Source: Pseudomonas putida (GTDB lineage Bacteria > Pseudomonadota > Gammaproteobacteria > Pseudomonadales > Pseudomonadaceae). Taken from it: a DNA stretch of 64,000 nucleotides. Position 1 is the stretch's first letter, and the number at the start of each line of letters is the position of its first letter. Positions 15,036-25,597 of this stretch are shown here, piece by piece. Location: the NCBI RefSeq assembly GCF_028682455.1, contig NZ_JANHLD010000001.1, positions 1,776,001 through 1,840,000 of the forward strand, written 5' to 3'. The translations under genes were made by a program, and so were the position numbers. The notes under the pieces are model-generated. The model saw nothing but the letters and a program-made list of their open reading frames with translations, had not been told where the DNA came from and did no database searches.

Positions 15036-15596
15036 TCAAGGCTTCGCCGCAGCTACCCAAAGCACCTCAGCCACCCCTTGGCGCCGGCCAATCAATCGCG
15101 CCGCCACAAACAGCAAGTCGGACAACCGGTTGATATAGGCCAGTCCAACCCCGGCCAGCGGTTCGACACGGTTCAATTGCTGGCAACGCCGTTCGGCACT
15201 GCGCGCAAGGCTTCGACACACATGTGCCTGGGCGATCAGTGCCGAGCCACTGGGCAGGATGAAGTTTTCCAGAGGTCCCAACTCTTCGTTCCAGAGGTCG
15301 ATGGCCGCCTCCAGGCGCTCCACTTCGGTGGTATTGAGCGCCTGATAGCTGGGCATCGCCAGCTCGCCCCCCAGGTCGAACAATCGGTGCTGGCAAGGCG
15401 CCAATACCTCGATGACTTCGTCCAATCCCTGTCCAGCCAGCCCGGCCAGTAGCAGGCCCAGCTGACTGTTGAGGCTGTCGACCTCGCCAATGGCTTCGAT
15501 CCTTGGATGATCCTTGGGCACCCGCCGGCCATCGCCCAGGCCGGTTTCGCCTTTGTCGCCGGTGCGGGTGTAGATCTTCGACAATCGAAAACCCAT
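15036..15596 (-). CDS. ATP:cob(I)alamin adenosyltransferase (PduO type)
   Basis: The enzyme attaches the adenosyl group of ATP to cob(I)alamin to make coenzyme B12. The 186-residue protein has the PduO-family start RLSKIYTRTGDKGETGLGDGRR, which forms the ATP site, and the later segments FILPSG and CRSLARSAERRC typical of the trimeric family. Two ATGs compete, 6 bases apart. I prefer the inner one because GGAG lies 8 bases before it; the outer ATG overlaps the kinase stop as ATGA. It is the last gene of a minus operon after panE and the kinase. Confidence 0.9.
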   Translation of the reverse strand: MGFRLSKIYTRTGDKGETGLGDGRRVPKDHPRIEAIGEVDSLNSQLGLLLAGLAGQGLDEVIEVLAPCQHRLFDLGGELAMPSYQALNTTEVERLEAAIDLWNEELGPLENFILPSGSALIAQAHVCRSLARSAERRCQQLNRVEPLAGVGLAYINRLSDLLFVAARLIGRRQGVAEVLWVAAAKP

Positions 15597-15598
15597 GT

Positions 15599-17635
15599 TC
15601 ATGACTCCGTCTTGTGTGGCTCGACCGTCGGGGTCGAGGTGCTGGCCAGTGGCAGGCGCAAGGTGAAGCAGGTTCCTTGGCCCGGCGCCGATTGCACTTC
15701 CATCTGGCCCTTGTGGTTGTTGGTGATGATGAAGTAAGAGACCGACAGGCCAAGGCCTGTTCCCTGGCCGATTTCCTTGGTGGTGAAGAACGGCTCGAAG
15801 GTGCGCTTGCGTACCGCTTCAGGCATGCCGACACCGTTGTCCTCCACCTGGATCTCCGCCCACGGCGGGTTGAGGCGCGTGCGCAGGGTGATGCGGCCCG
15901 GTTCGCTGTCGTCTTCGCGCAGGTGAATGGCCTGGGCGGCGTTTTTCAGCAGGTTGAGCAGCACCTGTTCCAGCTCGTTGGCGGTGCAGGGTACCGGGCC
16001 CAGGTTAGGATCGAACTGGCGGACGATGGCCTGGCCCTTGAAGTCGAAGCCGATGGTCAGGTCGAAATCATTGCCGGCGATCTCCACGGCCTGGTCGATC
16101 AGGGCCGGCAGGTCGCAGGGCGCCAACTGGCGGTTGCTGCGCCGGCTGAAGCTGAGCATGTGGGTAACGATTTTGGCGGCGCGTGCACCGGCCTGTTGAA
16201 TGCCGTCGAGCAGTTGCGGGACTTCACGGTTGTCCAGGTAGCGGTTGACGGTGAGCAGGTCGATACCGATCTCCTCGGCTTGCTCCAGGTTCTTTGCAAG
16301 GTCTGGCGACAAGCGCCGGCGAATGTTCTGCACATTGTGCAGGATCGCCCCCAGCGGGTTGTTGATCTCATGGGCCATGCCGGCTGCCAGGCCGCCGACC
16401 GAGAGCATCTTCTCCGACTGCACCATCATTTCCTCGAGGGACAGGCGCTGGGTGATGTCGTCGATACGGATCACCACGCCGCGGCCGCCGCCACCCATCA
16501 GCGGGTAGAAGGTCAGCGCGTAGTGTCGCGCATCGTCGCCTTTGGTCCAGGTAACCCGTTCGATCTTTTCCACCCGATGCTTTTCGACGCTGTCCTTGAG
16601 CTGCGGCAAGAAGGGCTTGAGGGGCTCGAAGGCGAGGAAAATCGGCTGGTTCAACGCCTCGTCCAGGGGGGTGCCGGAAAGTGCGCTGGCTTCCTGGTTC
16701 CACTGGGTAACGTAGAGCTGCTCATCGAGGGCGATCAACGCCGACGGCATCGAGTCGATGATGCTGTTGAGGTAGTTCTGGAAACCTGTGAGCTTCTTCT
16801 CGATCTTGCTTCGAACCTGGACTTCGAGCTCCAGCTTGCGGTTGGTGTGGCGGGTTTCTTCGGCCAGGCCCTGGGCCTGGTCAAAGGCCTGCTGGAATTC
16901 GTCGCGGGTCCGCTTGAGCTGTTGTTCGCGGGCTTCGATGCGCGAAAGCATGGTGTTGAAGGCCTCGGCCAGGCTGCCGATCTCGTCGTCATTGCCGCGC
17001 TTGGCACGCAGGGCGTAGTTCTCCTCGCGGGTAACCTGGCGCGACACCTCTTCGAGCTGGTAGATCGGCTGGGTAATCAGCCGCTTGATCTGGCGGGCAA
17101 TAATCATCCACAGCAGGATACTGAACACCAGGATGCCGAGGCTCGCGGTGAGGGTGCCGGTATAGAAGGCCACGGGCAGTTCGCTGCTGGCTACCAGCAG
17201 CAGGTGGCCGGGCGGGCCGCCCGGGCGTGGCAGCTGGGTCAGTTGGGTGCTGCGAAACTCGGTCAGGCGCCAGTTTTCGATATTGCGGTAACGCTTGGGC
17301 AAGGGCAGGACTTCGCCGTGCTGCAATTGCGCGAGCAATTTGCCGTCACTGCCGTACACCGCTGCAGCGCGCAGCGGGGTGTAGCTGTCGAGTTCCTTGA
17401 GCAGGGCCTTGGCCGACTCCGGCGAATCGGCCGCCTGGGTGGCCAGTTGCGGATTGGCCACCAGCCGGCCGATGGTCTGCAGGGCCTGTGGTGCCATGCT
17501 TTCCTGGGAGATCCAGTAGGCGGCGCTGATAAAGGTCAGGTTGGCCACCAGCAGGATGGTGATCAGCAATACCAGCAGGGCAGCCAGCAGTTTCTGGCCG
17601 ACCGGCAGGTTTTCCAGGCGTTCGCGAAGCGTCAT
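15599..17635 (-). CDS. Membrane sensor histidine kinase (HAMP-PAS-HisKA-HATPase), no adjacent regulator
   Basis: The 678-residue protein has membrane spans at about 16-40 and 160-180 around a periplasmic domain of about 120 residues. A HAMP linker (about 181-235), a coiled coil, a PAS domain (about 290-390) and a kinase core follow. The H-box [18 protein letters not shown] puts the phospho-acceptor at His422. The N-box [17 protein letters not shown] and the DNGVGMPE and [11 protein letters not shown] boxes are intact. No response regulator lies nearby. It corresponds by position to the P. aeruginosa sensor kinase next to panE, which I recall being linked to swarming. The signal sensed is unknown. 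Confidence 0.9.
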   Translation of the reverse strand: MTLRERLENLPVGQKLLAALLVLLITILLVANLTFISAAYWISQESMAPQALQTIGRLVANPQLATQAADSPESAKALLKELDSYTPLRAAAVYGSDGKLLAQLQHGEVLPLPKRYRNIENWRLTEFRSTQLTQLPRPGGPPGHLLLVASSELPVAFYTGTLTASLGILVFSILLWMIIARQIKRLITQPIYQLEEVSRQVTREENYALRAKRGNDDEIGSLAEAFNTMLSRIEAREQQLKRTRDEFQQAFDQAQGLAEETRHTNRKLELEVQVRSKIEKKLTGFQNYLNSIIDSMPSALIALDEQLYVTQWNQEASALSGTPLDEALNQPIFLAFEPLKPFLPQLKDSVEKHRVEKIERVTWTKGDDARHYALTFYPLMGGGGRGVVIRIDDITQRLSLEEMMVQSEKMLSVGGLAAGMAHEINNPLGAILHNVQNIRRRLSPDLAKNLEQAEEIGIDLLTVNRYLDNREVPQLLDGIQQAGARAAKIVTHMLSFSRRSNRQLAPCDLPALIDQAVEIAGNDFDLTIGFDFKGQAIVRQFDPNLGPVPCTANELEQVLLNLLKNAAQAIHLREDDSEPGRITLRTRLNPPWAEIQVEDNGVGMPEAVRKRTFEPFFTTKEIGQGTGLGLSVSYFIITNNHKGQMEVQSAPGQGTCFTLRLPLASTSTPTVEPHKTES

Positions 17636-17685
17636 GTGTAAGCGAGATCCCGGTGTGTAGGTGAAAGGGCAGGGTAGCGCTGCGC

Positions 17686-18663
<978 letters not shown>

Positions 18664-18715
18664 TCACGCTCTTCATTCAGGGCCGCGAGCGCGCGTTTAT
18701 TTTTGGAGAATCTCT

Positions 18716-19201
18716 ATGCCGTCGTTCGACGTGGTATCGGAACTGGACAAGCACGAAGTCACCAACGCCGTTGAGAACGCCGTGAAGGAACTGGACCGCC
18801 GCTATGACCTCAAGGGCAAGGGCAGCTTCGAGTTCAAGGAAAAGGAACTCACCGTCAACCTGACCGCCGAAGCCGAGTTCCAGCTCGAAGCGATGATCGA
18901 TATCCTCAAACTGGCCCTGGTCAAGCGCAAGATCGATGTCCAGTGCCTGGAAGTCAAAGACGCCTTCGCCTCGGGCAAGGTGATGAAGCAGGAAGCGGTC
19001 CTCAAGGAAGGCATCGACAAGGAGCTGGCGAAAAAGATCGTCGCGCACATCAAGGACGCCAAGCTAAAGGTCCAGGCTGCCATCCAGGGCGAGCAGGTGC
19101 GTGTCACCGGCAAGAAGCGCGACGACCTGCAGGAAGCCATCGCCGCCCTGCGTGCCAAGGAATTCGGCATGCCACTGCAGTTCAACAACTTCCGCGACTG
19201 A
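18716..19201 (+). CDS. yajQ: YajQ family nucleotide-binding protein
   Basis: YajQ is a small cytosolic protein of two ferredoxin-like repeats; members in Xanthomonas and Pseudomonas bind cyclic di-GMP and influence transcription. The 161-residue product matches the family length and opens with [20 protein letters not shown], ending [12 protein letters not shown] as in family members. A TTTGGAGA ribosome-binding site precedes the ATG. Together with BifA and the PilZ protein it is one of three c-di-GMP-related genes in this window, though not in one operon. Confidence 0.95.
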   Translation: MPSFDVVSELDKHEVTNAVENAVKELDRRYDLKGKGSFEFKEKELTVNLTAEAEFQLEAMIDILKLALVKRKIDVQCLEVKDAFASGKVMKQEAVLKEGIDKELAKKIVAHIKDAKLKVQAAIQGEQVRVTGKKRDDLQEAIAALRAKEFGMPLQFNNFRD

Positions 19202-19251
19202 TCGATGCACTTCGGAACCTTGGCGCCGTTTCGGCGTCCGAGGTCTCTGTT

Positions 19252-19280
19252 GCCGCTGAAACGATTGCGGCGCGATTTTT
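19252..19280 (+). terminator. Possible weak terminator after yajQ
   Basis: GCCGC (19252-19256) can pair with GCGGC (19267-19271), followed by GCGATTTTTAC. The stem is short and the T run starts late. It lies in the 112-base gap before mscS, which also holds a GGCGCCGTTTCGGCGTC hairpin. Confidence 0.35.
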
Positions 19281-19313
19281 ACAGCTTTTGCCCCTCGGCA
19301 TCAGGAGAACATT

Positions 19314-20156
19314 ATGGATTTGAGTGCTGAAGTCGATCAGCTGGTCAAAACGTCGCAAACCTGGGTCCCCTTGATCATGGAATACGGTAGCCGCCTGTTG
19401 CTGGCGCTGCTGACCCTGGCCATTGGCTGGTGGGTGATTAACAAGGTGACCTTCCGGTTGGGCAAACTGCTGGCTCTGCGCAACGCGGACCTCGCGCTGC
19501 AAGGTTTTATCAGCAGCCTGGCGAACATTATTCTGAAGATTCTGCTGGTGGTCAGCGTGGCCTCGATGATCGGCATCGAGACCACCTCGTTCGTCGCTGC
19601 CATCGGTGCTGCGGGCCTGGCGATCGGCCTGGCGCTGCAAGGCAGCCTGGCGAACTTCGCCGGCGGTGTGCTGATCCTGCTGTTCCGTCCGTTCCGCCTC
19701 GGTGACTGGATCGAGGCCCAGGGTGTCGCGGGCACCGTGGACAGCATCCAGATCTTCCACACCGTGCTGCGTACCGGCGACAACAAGACGGTGATCCTGC
19801 CCAACGGCGCGCTGTCCAACGGCATCATCACCAACACCAACCGTCAGCCGACCCGCAAGGTCGTGTTCGATGTGGGTGTCGATTACGAGGCCGACCTGCA
19901 GAAGGCCCGTCAGGTTCTGCTGGAGCTGGCCAACGATCCACGCATCCACCAGGACCCGGCGCCGCAGGCCGTGGTTTCGCTGCTGGGCGACAGCTCTATC
20001 ACCCTGTCGTTGCGGGTGTGGGTGAACACCGCCGACTACTGGGACGTGATGTTCATGCTCAACGAGCATGCGCGTGATCGCCTGAAAGACGAGGGCATCG
20101 ATATTCCCTTTCCGCAGCGCGTGATCCGCGTGGTGCAGGAAGCAGCGGTGCAGTAA
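19314..20156 (+). CDS. MscS-type mechanosensitive channel (small form)
   Basis: The 280-residue inner-membrane protein has three predicted spans in the first 110 residues. The pore helix is recognisable as SFVAAIGAAGLAIGLALQGS followed by LANFAGGVLIL, with the Gly/Ala pattern of MscS TM3. A beta domain with FRLGDWIEAQGVAGTV and the C-terminal alpha/beta cage follow. Such channels open under osmotic downshock to release solutes. The length equals that of E. coli MscS, so there are no extra periplasmic domains. An AGGAG site precedes the ATG. Confidence 0.93.
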   Translation: MDLSAEVDQLVKTSQTWVPLIMEYGSRLLLALLTLAIGWWVINKVTFRLGKLLALRNADLALQGFISSLANIILKILLVVSVASMIGIETTSFVAAIGAAGLAIGLALQGSLANFAGGVLILLFRPFRLGDWIEAQGVAGTVDSIQIFHTVLRTGDNKTVILPNGALSNGIITNTNRQPTRKVVFDVGVDYEADLQKARQVLLELANDPRIHQDPAPQAVVSLLGDSSITLSLRVWVNTADYWDVMFMLNEHARDRLKDEGIDIPFPQRVIRVVQEAAVQ

Positions 20157-20166
20157 CGCTGAACTG

Positions 20167-20218
20167 ATCGCGGGGCAAGCCCGCTCCTACGTGGTAGGGG
20201 TGGGCATTGCCCCGCGAT
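20167..20218. repeat. REP pair after mscS
   Basis: An inverted pair: ATCGCGGGGCAAGCCCGCTC on the left (20167-20190) and a slightly degenerate GGGTGGGCATTGCCCCGCGAT on the right (20194-20218). It starts 10 bases after the mscS stop and can form a long hairpin that may end mscS transcription before the next gene. Confidence 0.85.
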
Positions 20219-20311
20219 ACAGGTCATTACACTTGTTCACGTCTTCAACCTATCTGATCCCCCCGCTTTCTGGCATACAGGCTGGCTTACTTTCGTACGC
20301 CCGGTCTCATC

Positions 20312-21562
20312 ATGCTTACCCCCCTGATCAACATCACGCCACTGCGTGCGTTTTGCTTCGCCATGACCCTGGCCCTGTTCGAGCTGTTGACCTACCTCGC
20401 CAGCGATGTGGTGATGCCGGCCATGCCGGTAGTGGTCGATGACCTGAACGCCAGTCCCGAATTCATTCCCCATGCCTTGAACCTCTACCTGCTGGGCGGT
20501 GTATTACTGCAGTGGCTGATCGGTCCGCTGGCCGACCGCTATGGCCGGCGACCGTTGTTGCTCGGCGGCTGCGCGTTCTTTTGCCTGGCCTGCCTGGCCT
20601 CGTTCTGGGTACAGAGCATCGAGCTGTTCAACCTGCTGCGCCTGTTGCAGGGGATCGGCCTGGGCTTTGTCGTGACGGTCAGTTATCCGGCGCTGAACGA
20701 GGCATTCAGCGAGGCCGATGCGGTCCGCATGATGGCCTTGCTGGCAAACATCGCGCTGTTGTCGCCACTGCTCGGGCCACTGGTAGGCACCCTGTTGCTG
20801 GAGTGGGTGTCGTGGCGCTGGCTGTTCGTGTTGTTCGGCGCCGCAGCAGTCCTGGCCTGGTTCGCACTCTACCGATTCATGCCTGAAACCCTGGGCGTGG
20901 AGCGCCGCGACGGTTCGCGCCTGGCGTTTCAGCCGATTCACCTGCTGCCGCTGCTGGCCGGTTACGGGCAGTTGCTGGCCAATCGCCGTTTCGTGGCGGG
21001 CAGTGCGGCCCTGGGCCTGGTCGGCTTGCCACTGATTGGCTGGATCGGCCTGTCCCCGGTGTTGCTGATTCACGATGAAGGCTTGAGCACCCTCGACTAT
21101 GCGCTGTGGCAGTTGCCGGTATTCGGCGGGCTGATTCTGGGCAACCTGATCATCAACCGCATCGCCGACCGCTATGCGCTGACCCGCCTGGTGCGCGGTG
21201 CGCTGTGGCCGTATCTCATCGGGCTGGTCAGCATGATGCTGGCCACCTGGCTGGTGCCCAGCGTGCCGAGCCTGGTCGCCGGGCTGTCGGTCTATGCCCT
21301 GGGCCTGGGCATCGCCAACGCGGTGCTGTACCGCATGACGCTGTTCTCCAGCGAGCAGAGCAAAGGACTGGTGTCGGCCATGTTGGGGATGATCACCATC
21401 GCCTTGCTCGGCCTGGGTGGCGCCTTGCTGGCAATGATCGGCGCGGGCGCCAGCCTGCAGAGCTTCGCCCTGGCTGCCGGGGTTGCCGGCATTGTGGCCC
21501 TGTGGCCGCTGAGAACGGTTTTGAGCGGCTCGGGCAACCAGGCCGAGGCTATGCCGGGATAA
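20312..21562 (+). CDS. MFS drug exporter, MdfA/Bcr-like (DHA1 family)
   Basis: The 416-residue protein is a 12-span major facilitator. The acidic residue in span 1 (ALFELLTYLASDVVMPAMP) matches MdfA, motif A is present as GPLADRYGRRPLLLGG, and motif C-like glycine/proline-rich sequence lies in span 5 (LLSPLLGPLVGTLL). It likely exports cationic or neutral drugs by proton exchange; the substrate is unknown. No clear ribosome-binding site precedes the ATG, and an in-frame ATG at codon 18 is too deep in span 1. It converges with ampG. Confidence 0.85.
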   Translation: MLTPLINITPLRAFCFAMTLALFELLTYLASDVVMPAMPVVVDDLNASPEFIPHALNLYLLGGVLLQWLIGPLADRYGRRPLLLGGCAFFCLACLASFWVQSIELFNLLRLLQGIGLGFVVTVSYPALNEAFSEADAVRMMALLANIALLSPLLGPLVGTLLLEWVSWRWLFVLFGAAAVLAWFALYRFMPETLGVERRDGSRLAFQPIHLLPLLAGYGQLLANRRFVAGSAALGLVGLPLIGWIGLSPVLLIHDEGLSTLDYALWQLPVFGGLILGNLIINRIADRYALTRLVRGALWPYLIGLVSMMLATWLVPSVPSLVAGLSVYALGLGIANAVLYRMTLFSSEQSKGLVSAMLGMITIALLGLGGALLAMIGAGASLQSFALAAGVAGIVALWPLRTVLSGSGNQAEAMPG

Positions 21563-21594
21563 TCCCGGCATCGGCCCCTGCCAGCCTCAGGGGC
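21551..21594. terminator. Two hairpins between convergent MFS and ampG genes
   Basis: ATGCCGGGA/TCCCGGCAT (21551-21559/21563-21571) has the TAA stop codon of the MFS gene as its 3-base loop. GCCCCTG/CAGGGGC (21574-21580/21588-21594) spans the ampG stop. Neither has a T tract, so they are more likely 3'-end structures than classic terminators. Confidence 0.5.
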
Positions 21595-23137
21595 GCTGCT
21601 CGGCGACAGGGTTGTCGACCGGTTCCTGCTTGCCCCGGCCCAGCTCCTGGCGCCAGTGCAGGACGATCAGGATCAGGGTCGGCACACCCAGCAGGGCGGT
21701 GATCAGGAAGAAGTCGTGGTAGCCGTACTTTTCCACCATGACCCCTGAGTAGCCACCGATCAGGCGCGGCAACAGCAGCATGATCGAGCTGAGCAGGGCG
21801 TATTGGGTGGCAGAGAACTTCAGGTTGGTCAGGCTCGACAGGTAGGCGACGAAGGCCGATGTGGCCAGGCCCGAGCTGAAGTTGTCGAGGGAGATTGTCA
21901 CCACCAGCATCTGCAGGTTGGGGCCCATGTCGGCCAGCATCAGGAACAGGATGTTGGTGCCCGCCGAGGCCGCGCCGCCGATGAACAGGATCGGCAGGAT
22001 GCCGAAACGCACGATCAGCAGGCCGCCCATGCCGGCGCCGACCAGGGTCATGATCAGGCCGAAGATCTTGCTGACGCTGGCGATCTGGTCCTTGGTGAAG
22101 CCCTGGTCGATGTAGAACACGTTGGCCATGACACCCATCACGGTGTCGGACATCCGGTAGGTGGCGATCAGCCCGAGCAGCAGCAGGGCCTGCCAGCGGT
22201 AGCGCAGGATGAAGTCGTTGACCGGGGTGAGCACCGGCGCCAGGCCGCGACGGCCCAGGGACGAAAGGCACAGCGCGGTCAGGGTGATGTAGAGGATGGC
22301 GCGCAGGAAGGCGCGGTCTTCAAGAAGCAGGTCGAGCAGGCTCACCCCTTCGAACAGCACGCTGGCGAAATCGGTGTTGTACAGCTGGGTGAAGGTCGCC
22401 GGTACCGACACCAGCAGGATGATCAGCACGAACACCGAGACCAGCTGGTGGGTCAGGCCATAGCGTGCCGCCGACAGTTGGGTGCGCAGCGGCACGGGCG
22501 GTTCACGCATCAACAGGGTGGTGATCACGGCAGGCAGCATCAGCACACCGAACAGCACGTAGGTGCCGGTCCAGGCCTTGTGCAAGTAGCTGAAGCCGGT
22601 GGAGCCGAACCCTTCGGCGAAGAACAGCGCTCCCGCCGTGGCGAGCAGGGCGGCGACCCGGTAGCCGGCCATGTAGCTGGCCGCCAGCGCGGCCTGGCGC
22701 TGGTCATCGGCGATTTCCAGGCGGTAGGCGTCGACGGCGATGTCCTGGGTGGCCGAGGCAAATGCCACCAGCACCGCCAGGGCGATCAGCCAGGACAGGT
22801 GTTTTTGCGGGTCGCAAAAGCCCATTCCCACCAGCCCGATGACCACCAGCACCTGCGACAGCACCAGCCAGGAGCGGCGCCGGCCAAGTTTGCCGAGCAA
22901 TGGCAGGCGCCATTGGTCGAGCAGCGGCGACCAGACCCACTTGAAGGCGTAGGCCAGGCCGATCAGGCTGGCATAACCGATGGTTTCGCGCGCCACCCCG
23001 GCCTCGCGCAACCACACCGACAGGGTCGAGAACACCAACATATACGGCAGGCCGGCGGCAAAGCCGAGCAACAACAGCACCAGGGTCGACGGGCTGGCAT
23101 AGGCAGCGAGCGCAGCGCGCCAGGTTTTACGGGGCAT
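21587..23137 (-). CDS. ampG: AmpG-type muropeptide permease
   Basis: AmpG imports GlcNAc-anhydroMurNAc peptides from the periplasm for wall recycling and, through AmpR, influences AmpC induction. The 516-residue protein has the long multi-span MFS layout with the family motifs GFAAGLPYMLVFSTLSVWLREAG near the N-terminus, KWVWSPLLDQWRLPLLGKLGRRRSW after span 2 and ATQDIAVDAYRLE in the next loop. The position next to yajQ/mscS matches P. aeruginosa ampG. It lies 43 bases downstream of the alkyltransferase-like gene on the same strand. Confidence 0.92.
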   Translation of the reverse strand: MPRKTWRAALAAYASPSTLVLLLLGFAAGLPYMLVFSTLSVWLREAGVARETIGYASLIGLAYAFKWVWSPLLDQWRLPLLGKLGRRRSWLVLSQVLVVIGLVGMGFCDPQKHLSWLIALAVLVAFASATQDIAVDAYRLEIADDQRQAALAASYMAGYRVAALLATAGALFFAEGFGSTGFSYLHKAWTGTYVLFGVLMLPAVITTLLMREPPVPLRTQLSAARYGLTHQLVSVFVLIILLVSVPATFTQLYNTDFASVLFEGVSLLDLLLEDRAFLRAILYITLTALCLSSLGRRGLAPVLTPVNDFILRYRWQALLLLGLIATYRMSDTVMGVMANVFYIDQGFTKDQIASVSKIFGLIMTLVGAGMGGLLIVRFGILPILFIGGAASAGTNILFLMLADMGPNLQMLVVTISLDNFSSGLATSAFVAYLSSLTNLKFSATQYALLSSIMLLLPRLIGGYSGVMVEKYGYHDFFLITALLGVPTLILIVLHWRQELGRGKQEPVDNPVAEQRP

Positions 23138-23180
23138 GGGCCAACATCTGCCTCAAGTTTACGAAAACAAAGCGCGCACT

Positions 23181-23534
23181 CTAACCGCTGTGCTCCATTG
23201 GGCGCCAGCCATGGCGCGACATATCCACACGATTATTGTGCAGAGTGACGCCTTCTGCCCGCAGCCTTGCACGCTGCTCGTCGCCTGATGGCGTGCCCAG
23301 CGCCAGGCTCAGCCGACCACCGGCACCCAGCACGCGATGCCAGGGCAATTGGGTGTCCGGTGGCAGTTGGCTCAGGGTACGCCCGACCCAGCGCGCCGCG
23401 CGCCGCAATCCCGCCAGTTCTGCGAGCTGGCCGTAGCTCACCACCTTGCCCGCAGGCACCTGGCCGAGCACCAGGTAGAGCGCCATTCGTCGGGCCTGGG
23501 AATTTTCCGTCGGATCGCCGGGCGTCGGGCTCAT
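23181..23534 (-). CDS. Alkyltransferase-like protein (ATL), catalytic Cys replaced by Trp
   Basis: The 117-residue protein is the C-terminal DNA-binding domain of O6-alkylguanine-DNA alkyltransferases. The active-site PCHR is PWHR (Trp65), the hallmark of ATL proteins, so it cannot accept alkyl groups. Known ATLs bind O6-alkylguanine and flip the base, handing lesions to nucleotide excision repair. The helix-turn-helix with its arginine finger (ELAGLRRAARWVGRTL) is present. I start at MSPTPGDPTE because a much longer open frame upstream is the antisense of the DUF481 gene. Confidence 0.9.
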   Translation of the reverse strand: MSPTPGDPTENSQARRMALYLVLGQVPAGKVVSYGQLAELAGLRRAARWVGRTLSQLPPDTQLPWHRVLGAGGRLSLALGTPSGDEQRARLRAEGVTLHNNRVDMSRHGWRPMEHSG

Positions 23535-23687
23535 CGCGGCCTCGCGGGCATGCGCGGGGGATTTGCCGCGTTGGTCGGATAAATAGGAATTGAACTCATC
23601 GGCATAGGGTGGGTCAGTCCTTGCTCTACGGGCGGGTATCTGGATAATGCCCGACTTTTTTCGTGAACCAGAGTCCGTTACTTGCTT

Positions 23688-24695
23688 ATGTATTCTAGAG
23701 CCCTGTTGTGCCTCGTTGCCCTTGCCGCCTGCTCCACGGCTGTCGCCGATACCGTCTGGATGAAGAACGGCGACCGGCTCAGTGGCAAGATCACCGTGTT
23801 CGATGGCGGCAAACTGTTGCTCAAGACCGAATACGGTGGCTCGATCGCGCTGGACTGGAAACAGGTCAAGACCCTGGAAAGCGACCAGGAACTGCTGGTC
23901 AAGCAGGATGCCTACACCGGCGAGAAAGCCAAGTCGCTGCACCCGGCCGACGAGGGCAAGGTGACCCTGGCCAATGGCGAAACGCCCAAGACCGTCGAGC
24001 TGGCCAGCATCCAGCAGATCATGAAACCCAAGCCTGTGATCGAGGACCTGTCGTGGAAAGGTAATGTCGACCTGGCGATGGATTACAAGCGCGCCGAATC
24101 CGACAGCGACGACTACGATGTCGATTTCAAGACCACGGCGCGTCATGGTCGCTGGCGGCACCAGGCCGAAGGCGAATACAACCGCGAGAGCAAGGACGAC
24201 GTTACCACCACCAACAACTGGAGCGCCGAGTACGCACTCGACCGCTTCCTGACCGAGAAATGGTTCTGGCAGGGGCGCCTTGAATACAAGCGTGACCACA
24301 TCGAAGACCTGGCGCGCCAGCGCACCGTGGGTACTGGCCCTGGCTACCAGTTCTGGGATGACGAGCTGGGCGCCTTCTCCCTGGGCTCGCTGGTCAACCG
24401 TACCGACTATGAATACGCCGATGGTGGCAAGGACAACTTCTACGCCCTGGCCATGAAGTGGGACTACAACCGCTACCTGATCGGCAAGCGGGTCGAGTTT
24501 TTCACCAGTGGCGAGGTGGGCAAACCGCTGGACGGCGTGGCCAACTACGCGCTCGATGCCGAAGTCGGCTTGCGCTACAAGGTCACCGAGTGGGCCTCGC
24601 TCAACCTCAAGGCCGAGAAGGATGTGATTAGCGGCACCGACGACAGCGACCTGGACAAAACCCGCTACACCGCAGGCTTTGGCGTTACCTGGTAA
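23688..24695 (+). CDS. DUF481 outer-membrane beta-barrel protein
   Basis: The 335-residue protein starts with a signal peptide (RALLCLVALAACSTAVA, cleavage expected before DTVW). A short N-terminal domain follows with the repeated VWMKNGDRLSGKI pattern, then a DUF481 domain of alternating amphipathic strands from about residue 120 to the end, which closes with an aromatic residue (GFGVTW) as in outer-membrane barrels. Function is unknown; the family is salt-inducible in some bacteria. LAAC could be read as a lipobox, but the later AVA-D site fits family members better. A TTG two codons upstream is an alternative start. Confidence 0.85.
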   Translation: MYSRALLCLVALAACSTAVADTVWMKNGDRLSGKITVFDGGKLLLKTEYGGSIALDWKQVKTLESDQELLVKQDAYTGEKAKSLHPADEGKVTLANGETPKTVELASIQQIMKPKPVIEDLSWKGNVDLAMDYKRAESDSDDYDVDFKTTARHGRWRHQAEGEYNRESKDDVTTTNNWSAEYALDRFLTEKWFWQGRLEYKRDHIEDLARQRTVGTGPGYQFWDDELGAFSLGSLVNRTDYEYADGGKDNFYALAMKWDYNRYLIGKRVEFFTSGEVGKPLDGVANYALDAEVGLRYKVTEWASLNLKAEKDVISGTDDSDLDKTRYTAGFGVTW

Positions 24696-24800
24696 GTCTT
24701 GTGGCAACCGCCGGCGATAGTGATATTTTGTCGGCTGAGCATTCGGTCGCAGTGCACCTGCGACCCGCCTTCAGCTAATCGTCGAGTCGGGAGTCACACA

Positions 24801-25532
24801 GTGAGCGCTAAAGTCGCACAACAGGCACGGGAGCTGCTGCTCAAGGAGTATCGTGGGGTCCTGTCGACCCATTCCAAGTCGATGCCAGGCTTTCCCTTCG
24901 GCTCGGTGGTGCCGTACTGCCTGGATGCCGAAGGCAACCCGCTGATCCTGATCAGCCGTATCGCCCAGCACACCCACAACCTGCAAAAAGACCCCAAGTG
25001 CTCGTTGCTGGTCGGCGAGCGCGATGCCGAGGACGTACAGGCCGTTGGTCGCCTGACGGTACTCGCCCAGGCCCACAAGCTTGAAGAGCCAGCGGCGGTC
25101 GAAGCCGCTGCCGAGCGCTATTACCGCTACTTTCCCGAATCGAGCAATTACCACAAGGCCCATGATTTCGACTTCTGGGTGCTGACGCCTGTTCGTCACC
25201 GCTACATTGGCGGGTTCGGCGCTATTCACTGGGTCGACAGGCTCTCGTTGGCGAACCCCTTCGCCGGCAAGGCCGAACTGAGCATGATCGAGCACATGAA
25301 CAGCGATCATGCCAACGCCATTGCCCACTATGTCCAGCTCAGCGGCTTGCCGCAGACGGCTGCGGCGCAGATGGTCGGCATCGACAGCGAGGGCATGCAC
25401 CTGCGCATTGGCCAGGGCTTGCACTGGCTGCCGTTCGCCGCGCCTTGTAATACGCCGATACAAGTGCGTGAAGCCCTGGTTTTTCTGGCGCGCGCCGCCC
25501 AATGGCCAGCCCGTGAAGCGGCCGAGGCTTGA
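24801..25532 (+). CDS. HugZ family protein (split-barrel flavin/heme-binding fold plus DUF2470)
   Basis: The 243-residue protein has an N-terminal pyridoxamine-5'-phosphate-oxidase-like split barrel (segments GFPFGSVVPYCLDAEGNPLILIS and CSLLVGERDAEDVQAVGRLT) and a C-terminal DUF2470 domain starting MIEHMNSDHANAIAHYVQLSG. HugZ proteins bind heme and some degrade it, giving iron; the heme role here is inferred from the family only. The GTG start is chosen because GGGAG lies 7 bases upstream; the longer frame gives no similarity. The gene is 65 bases ahead of fxsA. Confidence 0.8.
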   Translation: MSAKVAQQARELLLKEYRGVLSTHSKSMPGFPFGSVVPYCLDAEGNPLILISRIAQHTHNLQKDPKCSLLVGERDAEDVQAVGRLTVLAQAHKLEEPAAVEAAAERYYRYFPESSNYHKAHDFDFWVLTPVRHRYIGGFGAIHWVDRLSLANPFAGKAELSMIEHMNSDHANAIAHYVQLSGLPQTAAAQMVGIDSEGMHLRIGQGLHWLPFAAPCNTPIQVREALVFLARAAQWPAREAAEA

Positions 25533-25597
25533 AATAGCCATTGCTCGCAACCATTAAAGGTGTACTGCAAGGACATCTTGCGCTGAGGAACCCGTTG

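Noticed and set aside
15597..15700. Cobalamin riboswitch in front of the adenosyltransferase
   Set aside because: The gene starts within the stop of the kinase gene; there is no leader that could hold a riboswitch.
23688..23750. DUF481 protein as a lipoprotein (LAAC)
   Set aside because: A better signal-peptidase I site (AVA before DTVW) follows and the protein looks like an outer-membrane barrel.
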